Assembly: GCA_964505195.1 (NCBI GenBank)
Contig: CAZDGV010000004.1
Span: 1 to 64,000 of the forward strand
Source: CAZDGV01 sp964505195
GTDB lineage: Bacteria; Bacteroidota; Bacteroidia; Chitinophagales; Chitinophagaceae
Length of the DNA stretch: 64,000 bases
Direction: 5' to 3'
Below are positions 36,111 through 45,967 of the stretch, piece after piece (position 1 is the stretch's first letter; each line of letters starts with the position of its first letter). The position numbers were made by a program, and so were the translations under genes. The notes under the pieces were generated by a model. That model did no database searches and was not told where the DNA came from. It worked only from the letters and a program-made list of their open reading frames with translations.

Positions 36111-37031
36111 TTAGGATTTGCTTTGTGTATATAACCGGTGCATTTCGGTCATATGCGGCAGAGTAAGTACGGACAACAGCACAAATAATGCGGGTAAGCC
36201 ATTGTGTTCAAGCCATGCACCTTGTCCCAGCCATGCGATGACAGCCAGCAGCAGTACAGCACCCAGCGTGGGTATGAGTGCTTTTGCCAGTACCTTGTTC
36301 AGTTCACTTTTTGCAAACACTTTTTCACGAATATGTGTAAGCGCATTCATGCTGTGCCAGCCTGTAAAATACAGAACAAAACCTGTGATTAAACTGGTGT
36401 AATTCAAAATGAACAGGAATGCCAGAAAGAACAAGTATGTTAGAAAGCTTATTGGGTTGTTCTTTGGTGTGAGCAGTAGCATCAGGGCAATGATAACAAA
36501 CCATGCGTAGTGCGGAACGACGGTTAGCCATTTCATAGCAGTGCCAGCAATAGCACTTTCTCGAGAAACGATCTTCGTCCAGTACAAAAGTGTTGCATGA
36601 TCGTGCATGAGCAGCCATAGTGTTATGGCTGTTCCATAGAGCATTGTAAGCAGCGGAGATGTGTTTTTTGATCCAAAGCACGCCAGATCGGTTTCTCCAA
36701 AATGCCAGGCAGTGATGATAAGAAAAAATAAAAAAGCAATACCCGGCTGCAGCCACCATACTAGCAAATAAGCCCCGGCTGTAGCAATATAAGTGATGAG
36801 AAAAGGAAGAAGTTTAAAGCGGTTCCTTGTAGTACCGGCAACAAAATGATCGAGGGAACCATGCGGAACACCGGCAATCATGATGCAGATTGCTGCGAAA
36901 ATGAATTCTGCTTTGGTGTCTTTCCACCATGATGCGCTCAATGCAGCCAATACTGCCACCAGCAGCAGTATAATGCTATGAATTCGTATTCTGTTCAAAG
37001 TACTTTCCAAATGCGTTTTATAAAAGGCCAC
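36111..37031 (-). CDS. blh: Brp/Blh family beta-carotene 15,15'-dioxygenase
   Basis: A 306-aa membrane enzyme with about eight helices that cleaves beta-carotene into two retinals, the rhodopsin chromophore. Family markers are the iron-binding histidines in GVPHGSLDHFV and ITAWHFGETDLACFG, and the conserved YFTGWHSMNAL segment. The frame opens with a GTG at 37031 inside the end of crtY, a 37-nt overlap; TTG codons at 37010 and 36998 are alternative starts. It is the third gene of the rhodopsin-crtY-blh unit and is probably translationally coupled to crtY. Confidence 0.93.
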   Translation of the reverse strand: MAFYKTHLESTLNRIRIHSIILLLVAVLAALSASWWKDTKAEFIFAAICIMIAGVPHGSLDHFVAGTTRNRFKLLPFLITYIATAGAYLLVWWLQPGIAFLFFLIITAWHFGETDLACFGSKNTSPLLTMLYGTAITLWLLMHDHATLLYWTKIVSRESAIAGTAMKWLTVVPHYAWFVIIALMLLLTPKNNPISFLTYLFFLAFLFILNYTSLITGFVLYFTGWHSMNALTHIREKVFAKSELNKVLAKALIPTLGAVLLLAVIAWLGQGAWLEHNGLPALFVLLSVLTLPHMTEMHRLYTQSKS

Positions 37032-38110
37032 CAGGGTAGCTGAAAAAATATTTTTACTTCATCCATCAGGCTGCTGTCTTCATCCAGGAAGGTAAGAATT
37101 TCAGTGATGGATTGGCGTTTGAATAGCTGTTTAAAAATGGATACTGCTTTTTCAGGGTTTTCGCGAATGATGCAAAGTAAGAGGCGGTCGTAAAATCGGA
37201 ATCTGGCATGTCTTTTTCTTCTTTGTAGTTGCTTTCCCATGCTTGCTGCTATCAGCGCAGCATCTTCCGTCATACGCTGAAAAGCGTATCCGGTGCTGGC
37301 TTTAATCATACCGGCCGACTGGCCAATGAGGTAATGATTGGGAAGGGTTGTGGCTGGCTTTTCTTCAATTAGTGGAATGCTGCCGTTTTCGGAGTGGGCT
37401 ATTTTGAAACCCGCTCCAAAATGATGTACTATATATGCTTTCAGTTCTTTTTCATAAGCATCGGTGCTTAAGGTTTCGGCAGAGTAGAACGTACATTCAA
37501 CCAAGGCTTTATTGGTATCAAAAGGCAATACATAAAAAAAGGTGAAGCCTTTTCCTTCTGCTGCGGAAAAATCCATCAGCATAGCTTTGTTCGGGTCAAA
37601 AGCGGGCTGATCGTATTCTATAAACCAGCCATGGAAATGTTGCTTAAGTCTGTTGCTGTTATTCGCAACGGGTATATTGGTGAAAAGCTGGCTGCAAGTG
37701 TATGTGCTTGCGCTGGTTTGCAGCTCCCAGGTGCCGTCGTTGTTGCTGTAATCCAGCATCGTTTCATTGCGAAAAGAAATATTGGGATAACGCGGGAAGA
37801 AATCTGTTTGAAAAAAATGGTCAAAATCTTTTCCCCGAATACAGCAATACGCGTAAGGAGCAATTTGCTCTGTTTTGTAAAAATGGTTTGCCGCAAAAGA
37901 AACCTGATTCCACTGCTTGCATATCAGCTGCTGAAAAGGATGTTCGTGCTTGTTCCAAAAGCACCAGGTTTTGTCGGAAATCTTATTTTCTGATTCTACA
38001 ACTAAGATATTCCACTTCCTGAAATCGGGTTCTTGGCTAAGAAAATACAATAAAATGCGGCCTGCGGCTCCGCCTCCGGCAATCAGTATATCGTAGTGGG
38101 TTTGCTGCAT
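36995..38110 (-). CDS. crtY: Lycopene beta-cyclase (CrtY type)
   Basis: A 371-aa flavoprotein-like cyclase turning lycopene into beta-carotene. It begins MQQTHYDILIAGGGAAGRILLYFLS with a dinucleotide-binding GGGAAG at 12-17, followed by the family segments SDKTWCFWNKHEH, FFYVLPFDTNKALVECTFYS and LIGQSAGMIKASTGYAFQRMTEDAALIA. Upstream genes for lycopene (crtE, crtB, crtI) are not in the window. ATG 38110 gives the usual N-terminus; the upstream frame lies within the terminator hairpin region. It feeds blh just downstream. Confidence 0.94.
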   Translation of the reverse strand: MQQTHYDILIAGGGAAGRILLYFLSQEPDFRKWNILVVESENKISDKTWCFWNKHEHPFQQLICKQWNQVSFAANHFYKTEQIAPYAYCCIRGKDFDHFFQTDFFPRYPNISFRNETMLDYSNNDGTWELQTSASTYTCSQLFTNIPVANNSNRLKQHFHGWFIEYDQPAFDPNKAMLMDFSAAEGKGFTFFYVLPFDTNKALVECTFYSAETLSTDAYEKELKAYIVHHFGAGFKIAHSENGSIPLIEEKPATTLPNHYLIGQSAGMIKASTGYAFQRMTEDAALIAASMGKQLQRRKRHARFRFYDRLLLCIIRENPEKAVSIFKQLFKRQSITEILTFLDEDSSLMDEVKIFFQLPWWPFIKRIWKVL

Positions 38111-38115
38111 GGGCA

Positions 38116-38150
38116 AAAAGAAAAGGCTTGCCTTCGCAGACAAGCCCTTT
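38116..38150 (-). terminator. Terminator-like hairpin between rhodopsin and crtY
   Basis: On the minus strand GGCTTG and CAAGCC (plus positions 38141-38146 and 38125-38130), extended by AAA/TTT with one bulge, form a hairpin followed by TTTTCTTTTT. It begins 15 nt after the rhodopsin stop codon. It would make most transcripts rhodopsin-only and let a fraction continue into crtY-blh. Confidence 0.7.
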
Positions 38151-38164
38151 CAGTTGTGAAGCAA

Positions 38165-38890
38165 TTAGGCAGCAGCTTTGCGAGAAAGTGAGTAGATCAC
38201 TAAACCGAAGCCGATTTTGTTAATGGCGTCACCAATGTTGTAAATGATATCCATGGGCAGTCCGAAATCAAGCTGCATTCCAAAGAGACCACCGGGGGTT
38301 CCCTGAATGTAACCGATTGGATAAATGGCCCAACCTACTAGTACAAACCATGCAAGTGTTTTCACAGCGCTGGCTACGGCAGGTGAAGTGGCGCCGGCGA
38401 GTTTTGCAACATCTCCGAACCACACCAGATAAACAATGTAGAAATAAGCAATGCCTGAAGCAAGACCCCACTGCCAGCTGTGTGCTTTGTCAATGGTTTC
38501 ACCGAAGTAACCGGTTACCAGCATCACAACAGAGGCAAGGATGAGCTTCCAAAGCAGACTAACTTTTGCACCAGCTTTTTTGGTGATGAGATAAAACTCA
38601 ACACACATCAAAGGCACGGTAAGCAGCCAGTCAACATAGCGGAAGAAGGTAGGAGATTGACCACCTGTGTCCAAATTGTAGCCGCGCATGTAATAATAAT
38701 GCACAGCTGCAATGAAGGTGATCAAGCCAGAAACGAGCACTGAAGTTCTCCATGCTTTTTCTGTGTTTGCTACCTCAAAGAAGAAAAACACCGAAGCGGC
38801 CATCATGGCCATGGTACCGATAAAGAACGTAAAGGCAACGTAGTTGTCTTCCGCAATCGGGGTAATGTCCAGCAAGAAAGTCTGCAACAT
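38165..38890 (-). CDS. Proton-pumping rhodopsin (proteorhodopsin/xanthorhodopsin type)
   Basis: A 241-aa, seven-helix retinal protein. Helix C reads RYVDWLLTVPLMCVEFYL: D87 (proton acceptor), T91 and E98 (donor) correspond to D97, T101 and E108 of green proteorhodopsin, the D/T/E signature of outward H+ pumps. M95 at the spectral-tuning site predicts green absorption. H64 (HYYYMRG) matches H75, and K225 (DAINKIGFGL) binds retinal with counterion D221. G142 in SWQWGLASG aligns without gaps with F152 of proteorhodopsin, the site where xanthorhodopsin has Gly and binds a carotenoid antenna. It lacks a recognisable signal peptide. crtY and blh follow. Confidence 0.97.
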   Translation of the reverse strand: MLQTFLLDITPIAEDNYVAFTFFIGTMAMMAASVFFFFEVANTEKAWRTSVLVSGLITFIAAVHYYYMRGYNLDTGGQSPTFFRYVDWLLTVPLMCVEFYLITKKAGAKVSLLWKLILASVVMLVTGYFGETIDKAHSWQWGLASGIAYFYIVYLVWFGDVAKLAGATSPAVASAVKTLAWFVLVGWAIYPIGYIQGTPGGLFGMQLDFGLPMDIIYNIGDAINKIGFGLVIYSLSRKAAA

Positions 38891-38962
38891 ACTTATTGGT
38901 TTTGGTTTAAAAAATGGTTTAAGTTAGAGTACAGTTGTGTTTAACATCTGCGCCCTTATCCT

Positions 38963-38970
38963 TAAACATA
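38963..38970 (-). promoter_or_regulatory. Possible -7 element (TATGTTTA) of the rhodopsin gene
   Basis: The gene-free stretch 38891-39202 separates rhodopsin from eno. TATGTTTA (minus strand) is the closest match to TAnnTTTG; a CTTG at 38993-38996 lies 22 bp upstream. The leader would be about 65 nt and A/T-rich. Near eno, AACAGCTGTT at 39170-39179 is a short palindrome without a T-tract. A small open frame at 38935-39135 (+) has no recognisable features. Confidence 0.35.
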
Positions 38971-39202
38971 CGTATTAAAACGATGCATAGTTCAAGTTGC
39001 AGCTTGTTTTTTGGGGTAATCGAGGGTGAAATCGATAAAAGGCTTATTAAGGCCGACAAAATGGATGAGCAGATTTTCACCCCTGTGCAGCACGCATGTC
39101 CTTTGTGCAGGCAATTAATACAAAAAAATACCTAGAGCAGAAGACAATCTGAAAATACTGTAGCTAACGAACAGCTGTTTGTTGTCCAATCCAAGCGGAG
39201 TC

Positions 39203-40543
<1,341 letters not shown>

Positions 40544-40574
40544 TCATTGGAAGCTTCAAAGCTTTGCAGACAGT

Positions 40575-41498
40575 TTAATAGCTTGCACTAACAGGTGTTT
40601 GTGTAAGCTTGCGAAACACTTCTTCCAAGCTGCTTTCGGAGGTGCCGAGCGAGTTGATCGTTAAGTTTTGCGCTACCGCTAAATTGAGTAACTGTTTGCG
40701 CAAAGCATCTGCATCGGTACAGCTTATTTCCCAGCTGCCGTTTGCTGTTTGTTGTATCGATTTAGCGTTGGAGAGCTTTTCTAACACTGAGGCTTGTACT
40801 TTTTCTGCAAACTCCACCCGAACAATTTGTTGTCGTTGTGATTGCTTTAAATGCGCAAGCGTATCATCTGCCATGAGCTTTCCCTGGTGTATGATGATCA
40901 CTCGATCGCAAATCGCTTCCACCTCTTGCATAATATGCGATGAAAACAAAATGGTTTTTTCCTTTCCCAGCCTTCGGATAACTTGTCGAATTTCTGCAAT
41001 TTGATTGGGGTCCAATCCCGATGTAGGCTCATCTAGTATCAGCACTTGCGGATCGTGTATTAGCGCAGCGGCTAATCCAACCCGCTGCTGATAACCTTTT
41101 GAGAGCTGTCCGATTTTTTTATGGCTTTGTACGCTGAGCCCAACTTCATCCATCACATGATCAATGGCTTGCTTTTTATTTTTCAAGCGATGCAAATCGG
41201 CAATAAAGCCCAAATATTCGCGAACGTATAAATCGGGATATAGGGGGTTGGATTCGGGCAGGTAGCCAATTTTTTCCTGCACCGCAAGCGTATTTTGCGC
41301 TACATCCATGCCACAGAGTTGCACACTGCCGGCATCGGGCTGCCAATAGCCTGTAATCATTTTCATGGTGGTGCTCTTTCCGGCTCCGTTAGGTCCCAAA
41401 AATCCGGTAATCTCTCCTTTTTGAACGGAAAAGGAAATTTGGTTTACTGCAGTTTGGTTGCCAAATTTTTTGACCAGATTCCGCACCTCGATCGACAT
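40575..41498 (-). CDS. gldA: Gliding motility-associated ABC transporter ATPase GldA
   Basis: A 307-aa ABC ATPase starting MSIEVRNLVKKFGNQTAVNQISF. Walker A GPNGAGKST, signature LSKGYQQRV and Walker B LILDEPTSGLDPNQ are intact. A C-terminal extension, from about residue 220 to SSLEEVFRKLTQ, is typical of GldA and related ABC-2 ATPases. The permease GldF and GldG are not adjacent. The upstream TTG at 41507 is rejected in favour of the ATG at 41498. Confidence 0.88.
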   Translation of the reverse strand: MSIEVRNLVKKFGNQTAVNQISFSVQKGEITGFLGPNGAGKSTTMKMITGYWQPDAGSVQLCGMDVAQNTLAVQEKIGYLPESNPLYPDLYVREYLGFIADLHRLKNKKQAIDHVMDEVGLSVQSHKKIGQLSKGYQQRVGLAAALIHDPQVLILDEPTSGLDPNQIAEIRQVIRRLGKEKTILFSSHIMQEVEAICDRVIIIHQGKLMADDTLAHLKQSQRQQIVRVEFAEKVQASVLEKLSNAKSIQQTANGSWEISCTDADALRKQLLNLAVAQNLTINSLGTSESSLEEVFRKLTQTPVSASY

Positions 41499-41566
41499 AT
41501 ACTTCAATTTGATTCAAAATTAACGCAAAATGCTGCGTGGTCGGTATGCAGAAGAAACAAACAGAA

Positions 41567-41590
41567 ATCCCCTGCTGAACAACAGGGGAT
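41567..41590. repeat. 8-bp inverted repeat between gldA and acs
   Basis: ATCCCCTG (41567-41574) pairs with CAGGGGAT (41583-41590) around an 8-nt loop. The minus strand continues TTTCTGTTTGTTTC, weakly terminator-like, but no gene ends here because gldA and acs diverge. Perhaps a leader element of gldA or a leftover terminator. Confidence 0.45.
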
Positions 41591-41769
41591 CTTAAACCAA
41601 TCTTATTTACAGACAATGTGACAACAATATCTTAAACAATACAATAGACTGTTTTCGAAAACATTTCGCTGCATAGAACACGAAACATTTTTCAAACTTC
41701 TTTTCATAGCTTTTGAAAGTCGTTTTAACGCATGAATGCTTACATTTATACCCCTCTAAATTGCTTTTC

Positions 41770-43710
41770 ATGTCGTATCCCTATCAAATTAAGTCGTATG
41801 ACCAATACCGCGAGGCTTATCACCGCAGCATTGAATCGCCGGAGCAATTTTGGTCTGAAATAGCCGATCATTTTCAGTGGAAGAAAAAATGGAGCAGCGT
41901 GCTCGAATGGAATTTCACAGAACCTCGTGTTGAATGGTTTAAGGGTGCCACGCTGAATATTACAGAAAACTGCATCGACCGCCATCTGGCAACGCTCGGT
42001 GAAAAGCCTGCCATTATTTGGGAGCCCAACCATCCTGATGAACGGGTTCGGGTGGTAACTTATAATAGACTGCACAAGCGGGTATGCCAGGTGGCGCAAA
42101 TGTTAAAAAACAATGGCGTTAAAAAAGGCGATCGTGTTTGTATTTACATGGGCATGGTGCCCGAGCTGGCTTATGCCGTGCTGGGATGTGCCCGTATTGG
42201 CGCGATTCACAGTGTAATTTTTGGAGGCTTTTCTGCTCAAAGCATCGCCGATCGTTTACAGGATGCTGAAGCGGAATATATCATAACCTGCGATGGTGCC
42301 TTTCGTGGCGGCAAGGATATACCGTTGAAGTCGGTGATCGACGATGCGCTGATCGGAAACCAAAAAGTGAAGAAAGTAATTGTATATACCCGCACCCGCA
42401 CGCCGGTATCCATGATCAAGGGTCGCGACCTCTGGTGGGAAGACGAAATGGAACATGCCGAGCATCAAATTGAGCGGGAAGGTAAAGTGTCTTTTTCGGC
42501 GGAAGAGATGCAAGCGGAAGATCCGCTTTTCATTCTATATACATCGGGCAGTACCGGCAAGCCCAAGGGAGTGGTACACAGCACCGCAGGATATATGCTA
42601 TGGACCAACTACACCTTTTTAAATGTATTTCAGTATCAGCCGGGCGATATACATTTTTGTACAGCCGATATCGGCTGGATTACCGGCCATAGCTATATTT
42701 TATATGGTCCGCTCAGCGCAGGGGCCACTACGCTTATGTTTGAAGGCATTCCTACCTTTCCCGATGCGGGACGTTTTTGGGATATCGTTGATAAACACAA
42801 AGTGAATATTCTTTACACGGCACCTACAGCCATTCGCAGTTTGATGGGCTTTGGAACCGCACCGCTGGAGGGCAAAGATCTTTCTAGTCTGAAAGTGCTG
42901 GGTACCGTAGGCGAACCCATTAATGAAGAGGCCTGGCATTGGTACAACGAGCAGGTAGGTAAACAACGGTGTCCTATTGTTGACACCTGGTGGCAAACCG
43001 AAACAGGCGGCGTCCTCATTTCCAATATGGCCGGCATCACACCGGCAAAGCCCAGCTGGGCTACCCTTCCTCTGCCGGGCGTGCAACCCCTCTTGGTCGA
43101 CGAAAATGGTAAGGAAGTAACGGAAAGAGATGAACACGGAATACGAAAAGGAAATCTTTGTATTCGCGCACCCTGGCCGGCAACCATTCGTACCACCTAT
43201 GGCGATCACGAGCGCTGCAGGCAAAATTATTTTGCCACCTACCCCAATCTCTATTTTACGGGCGATGGCGCTTTGGAAGATGCCGATGGTAATTTTCGCA
43301 TTACTGGCAGGGTAGATGACGTGCTTAATGTAAGCGGCCATCGTTTAGGAACAGCTGAAATTGAAAATGCAATCAATATGCATGCGGGTGTAGTGGAAAG
43401 CGCAGTAGTGGGTTTTCCGCATGATGTAAAAGGGCAGGGCATTTATGCATTTGTTATTTACGGACAAATGCATCAAAACGATTCTGATCTTACCCGAAAA
43501 GATATTTTACAAACCGTTACACGTGTAATTGGTCCCATTGCCAAACCTGATAAAATTCAGTTTGTAAGCGGACTTCCCAAAACCAGAAGCGGAAAAATTA
43601 TGCGACGCATTCTGCGCAAAATAGCAGAAGGTGCCACCGATCAATTAGGCGATACCACCACACTGCTCGATCCGGGGGTAGTGGATGAAATAAAAAACGG
43701 CAGACTATAA
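41770..43710 (+). CDS. acs: Acetate--CoA ligase (acetyl-CoA synthetase)
   Basis: A 646-aa adenylating enzyme forming acetyl-CoA from acetate, ATP and CoA. Motifs are GAIHSVIFGGFSAQSIADRLQDA, the phosphate loop YTSGSTGKPKGVVHST, the Acs-specific DIGWITGHSYILYGPL, DTWWQTETGG, the hinge GRVDDVLNVSGHRLGTAEIE and the C-terminal PKTRSGKIMRRILRKIA, whose Lys is the site of regulatory acetylation in the family. The ATG at 41770 is chosen because MSYPYQIKSYDQYREAY is family-like. TACATTTA at 41741-41748 is a weak -7 candidate. Confidence 0.95.
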   Translation: MSYPYQIKSYDQYREAYHRSIESPEQFWSEIADHFQWKKKWSSVLEWNFTEPRVEWFKGATLNITENCIDRHLATLGEKPAIIWEPNHPDERVRVVTYNRLHKRVCQVAQMLKNNGVKKGDRVCIYMGMVPELAYAVLGCARIGAIHSVIFGGFSAQSIADRLQDAEAEYIITCDGAFRGGKDIPLKSVIDDALIGNQKVKKVIVYTRTRTPVSMIKGRDLWWEDEMEHAEHQIEREGKVSFSAEEMQAEDPLFILYTSGSTGKPKGVVHSTAGYMLWTNYTFLNVFQYQPGDIHFCTADIGWITGHSYILYGPLSAGATTLMFEGIPTFPDAGRFWDIVDKHKVNILYTAPTAIRSLMGFGTAPLEGKDLSSLKVLGTVGEPINEEAWHWYNEQVGKQRCPIVDTWWQTETGGVLISNMAGITPAKPSWATLPLPGVQPLLVDENGKEVTERDEHGIRKGNLCIRAPWPATIRTTYGDHERCRQNYFATYPNLYFTGDGALEDADGNFRITGRVDDVLNVSGHRLGTAEIENAINMHAGVVESAVVGFPHDVKGQGIYAFVIYGQMHQNDSDLTRKDILQTVTRVIGPIAKPDKIQFVSGLPKTRSGKIMRRILRKIAEGATDQLGDTTTLLDPGVVDEIKNGRL

Positions 43711-43723
43711 ATGTCTGCCGTTT
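43695..43723. terminator. Bidirectional terminator between acs and the outer-membrane gene
   Basis: AAACGGCAGAC (43695-43705) pairs with GTCTGCCGTTT (43713-43723) around 7 nt. It contains the acs stop codon. The T-tract is better on the minus strand (TTTTTTA) than on the plus strand (TTTGGG), so it mainly serves the leftward operon. Confidence 0.8.
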
Positions 43724-43742
43724 GGGTGTGATAAGGTTTATA

Positions 43743-44837
43743 TTAAAGATCGCCGAGGCGCAAGCCAATGGAATAAGGTGTTTGATCTAAGCCATTGCGG
43801 TGAAGCGGCGTAAGTGCATAGCTGCCATACACTGTAACCGGTCCCAGATTTAATTCTCCGATTGCCGAAACGCGCCAGGGGTTGAGATTGAAATCGTTTT
43901 TAAATTTTTCCTTGCCGCGTTCTTCGCTCACCAATTTTTGTCGAGATGCATACAAATAACCAACACTCATTCCTGCACTAAAGCCCAATGGATCTTCCTT
44001 TTTTGGATTAAAGTTAAAATGAAGCATCACGGGTAGCGTTACGTACTGAGTTACCAGCTTGTTTTTTTCAAAGTCTTGAATATCTGCATCTCTAGCAATG
44101 TAATCCCTCGGGTCAGAGAAATAACGGATATTTTTTTGGTATCTAAAGTTATTCATCTCAACACCAAGCCCGTATTTCAGATTTACTACATGTTTAATAA
44201 TGTTGATCCGCTGCATGAAAAACCAGAGGTTTACATTGATCGATTTTCCATTACGCAGATCAAGCTGATCTGCTGTGCCGTCAGGGAAATAGCCGTTGGG
44301 CCCACTAATGGATGGCAGTGCATAATTGCTGCGGTCTGAAACATTATTAAATCCAATATCGAGCATTAGGAAATTGGTAGCGATATTCTTTTTTGTTTTT
44401 TTATTATTCTCAATCTCAAGTGTGAACACCTTTGTAGCGGAGTTACTTTTATCATTCTTAGTTTTTGTCGAATCACTTATGTAAACATGAGTGTTGTCTT
44501 CATCTGTTTTGCTTAGCGGGCTGATTAAAAAGTTGGTTGCTTTTTGATGAATTACAATTTTTCCTATGCGAATGATGTTGGAATCAATATAAACACTGGT
44601 TGTGTCTTCTTTTGAAGTGTATTCTTTCAGCTTCCTGATAATTTTCCATACCGATTCGCTCGAATCGCTACCGATATTATTTCTCCTTGTCACCACATAG
44701 GCATTGGCCTTTTTATACACCGTGATGTTGCCTACTTTAACAATGTTCGTATCAATGATGATGCGGGTTGTGTCCTGAGCTACTCCGGACAAGCTGCAGA
44801 TCGCTGCTAATAAAAAAAGGACGACTTTTTTGAACAT
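43743..44837 (-). CDS. Outer membrane beta-barrel protein of a sigma-factor operon
   Basis: A 364-aa exported protein with signal peptide MFKKVVLFLLAAICSLSGVAQ. An N-terminal internal repeat is visible: DTTRIIIDTNIVKVGNITVYKKANAYVV and DTTSVYIDSNIIRIGKIVIHQKATNFLI. From about residue 155 it has amphipathic strands (MLDIGFNNVSDRSNYAL, INVNLWFFMQRINI, YGLGVEMNNFRYQ, VTVYGSYALTPL), typical of a small outer-membrane barrel ending in an aromatic/leucine strand (YSIGLRLGDL). It is third after the sigma and anti-sigma genes, so it may be a target or sensor of that system. Confidence 0.82.
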   Translation of the reverse strand: MFKKVVLFLLAAICSLSGVAQDTTRIIIDTNIVKVGNITVYKKANAYVVTRRNNIGSDSSESVWKIIRKLKEYTSKEDTTSVYIDSNIIRIGKIVIHQKATNFLISPLSKTDEDNTHVYISDSTKTKNDKSNSATKVFTLEIENNKKTKKNIATNFLMLDIGFNNVSDRSNYALPSISGPNGYFPDGTADQLDLRNGKSINVNLWFFMQRINIIKHVVNLKYGLGVEMNNFRYQKNIRYFSDPRDYIARDADIQDFEKNKLVTQYVTLPVMLHFNFNPKKEDPLGFSAGMSVGYLYASRQKLVSEERGKEKFKNDFNLNPWRVSAIGELNLGPVTVYGSYALTPLHRNGLDQTPYSIGLRLGDL

Positions 44838-44854
44838 GCTTACTTGTTTTTGAT

Positions 44855-45967
44855 TTATCGGTTATCTTTTACAGTAAAGAAAAACAGGCTTACTTTATCG
44901 CTTTCCATATGCAAGGGTACCCTTCTTTCGATATTGCGTTTTATTTGACGGAAAAGCCCTTTGATAGCGCTTGGACGGGCAGAAATTTCTTCTGCATCGA
45001 TTTCGTTTGCTTTGAAGTCATTTTCAAGTTCATTCGTTTCTGCTTGTGAAAAAGATGTCGCATCATTTGTTGCTAAAGATGATACGCTTGATGCTGCAGT
45101 AATGTTACGCTCCTGTGGCAATATTTCTTCTATGCTGAATTTTTTTGAATCTGATGCATCGTTTGGTATAGGAGCTGTATTTGCCGAAGCAACGGACTGA
45201 TTATTTTTTACAAGTAGTGTCGGCACTTCAGTCGATGGCTTATTTATGGAAGAACTTGTATATTTTACGGGTGTGGTTATGCGCGTATTTTTTGTATTCC
45301 CCGAGGTGCCGGTTTTTGTCTGTTTTATCCCAACGATCTCTTTTTCATCAACTCCTTGTAAGGTATCCGGATGATCTGCTGAAGATGTTTTTGATACAAA
45401 AACAGGTGTCAGCGGTTCCTGCTTATTGAGCATAAGCCATCCGGCTGCAATGATAACTCCAGCAACTGCTGCTGCTGCGGCATAACGGATAAAACGATTG
45501 AACAGCAATGGCCTCGGTGCCGATTTTTCGTCTTTGTACAATGCTGCCTTATCTTTTAAAACGATTTCTTTATCTGGTATGCAGATGGTGTTTTCAAGTT
45601 CAAGCAGAGATTGTTTTAGTAATGCATCCTGTGTAATCTTTTTTTCCAGCGCTTTTCTGGCATCCGATGTCAGTTCATTGTCTATGTATAGTAGAAGCGC
45701 TTCATCTGTTTCATTTTTAAAAAGCGATTCTTTGAAAGACGCGCTGATATTGTTGTCGTCAATGCATTTTGTGGCAAAAAGCAACTCCAGTTCCTTGTTT
45801 AAATCCGGATTTTCAGCAATGAAAGCTTCCACTGCCTTTTTTTGTTTATTTGAAAGCTCATTGTCTGTGTATAGCAAAAACCACTCCTCGTAATTCCCAC
45901 GGTGGATTTGCTCCCCCCCGCCGGAGGGGTGATCACTGCTAAAGAATATGGTTTTGTTAAATGACAT
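44855..45967 (-). CDS. Membrane-anchored anti-sigma-type regulator
   Basis: A 370-aa protein with one transmembrane helix (YAAAAAVAGVIIAAGWLML, about 162-180). The cytoplasmic part has two copies of a helical module: EEWFLLYTDNELSNKQKKAVEAFIAENPDLNKELELL and DEALLLYIDNELTSDARKALEKKITQDALLKQSLLEL. No zinc-binding Cys/His set is present. The long periplasmic part is Ser/Thr/Asn-rich and low complexity. It overlaps the sigma-factor gene by 11 nt, which supports it being the cognate anti-sigma factor. A run of seven G lies in the early coding region (45913-45919). Confidence 0.8.
   Translation of the reverse strand: MSFNKTIFFSSDHPSGGGEQIHRGNYEEWFLLYTDNELSNKQKKAVEAFIAENPDLNKELELLFATKCIDDNNISASFKESLFKNETDEALLLYIDNELTSDARKALEKKITQDALLKQSLLELENTICIPDKEIVLKDKAALYKDEKSAPRPLLFNRFIRYAAAAAVAGVIIAAGWLMLNKQEPLTPVFVSKTSSADHPDTLQGVDEKEIVGIKQTKTGTSGNTKNTRITTPVKYTSSSINKPSTEVPTLLVKNNQSVASANTAPIPNDASDSKKFSIEEILPQERNITAASSVSSLATNDATSFSQAETNELENDFKANEIDAEEISARPSAIKGLFRQIKRNIERRVPLHMESDKVSLFFFTVKDNR

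Noticed and set aside
38935..39135. 66-codon frame between rhodopsin and eno
   Set aside because: No ribosome binding site, no family resemblance, and it overlaps the likely rhodopsin promoter.
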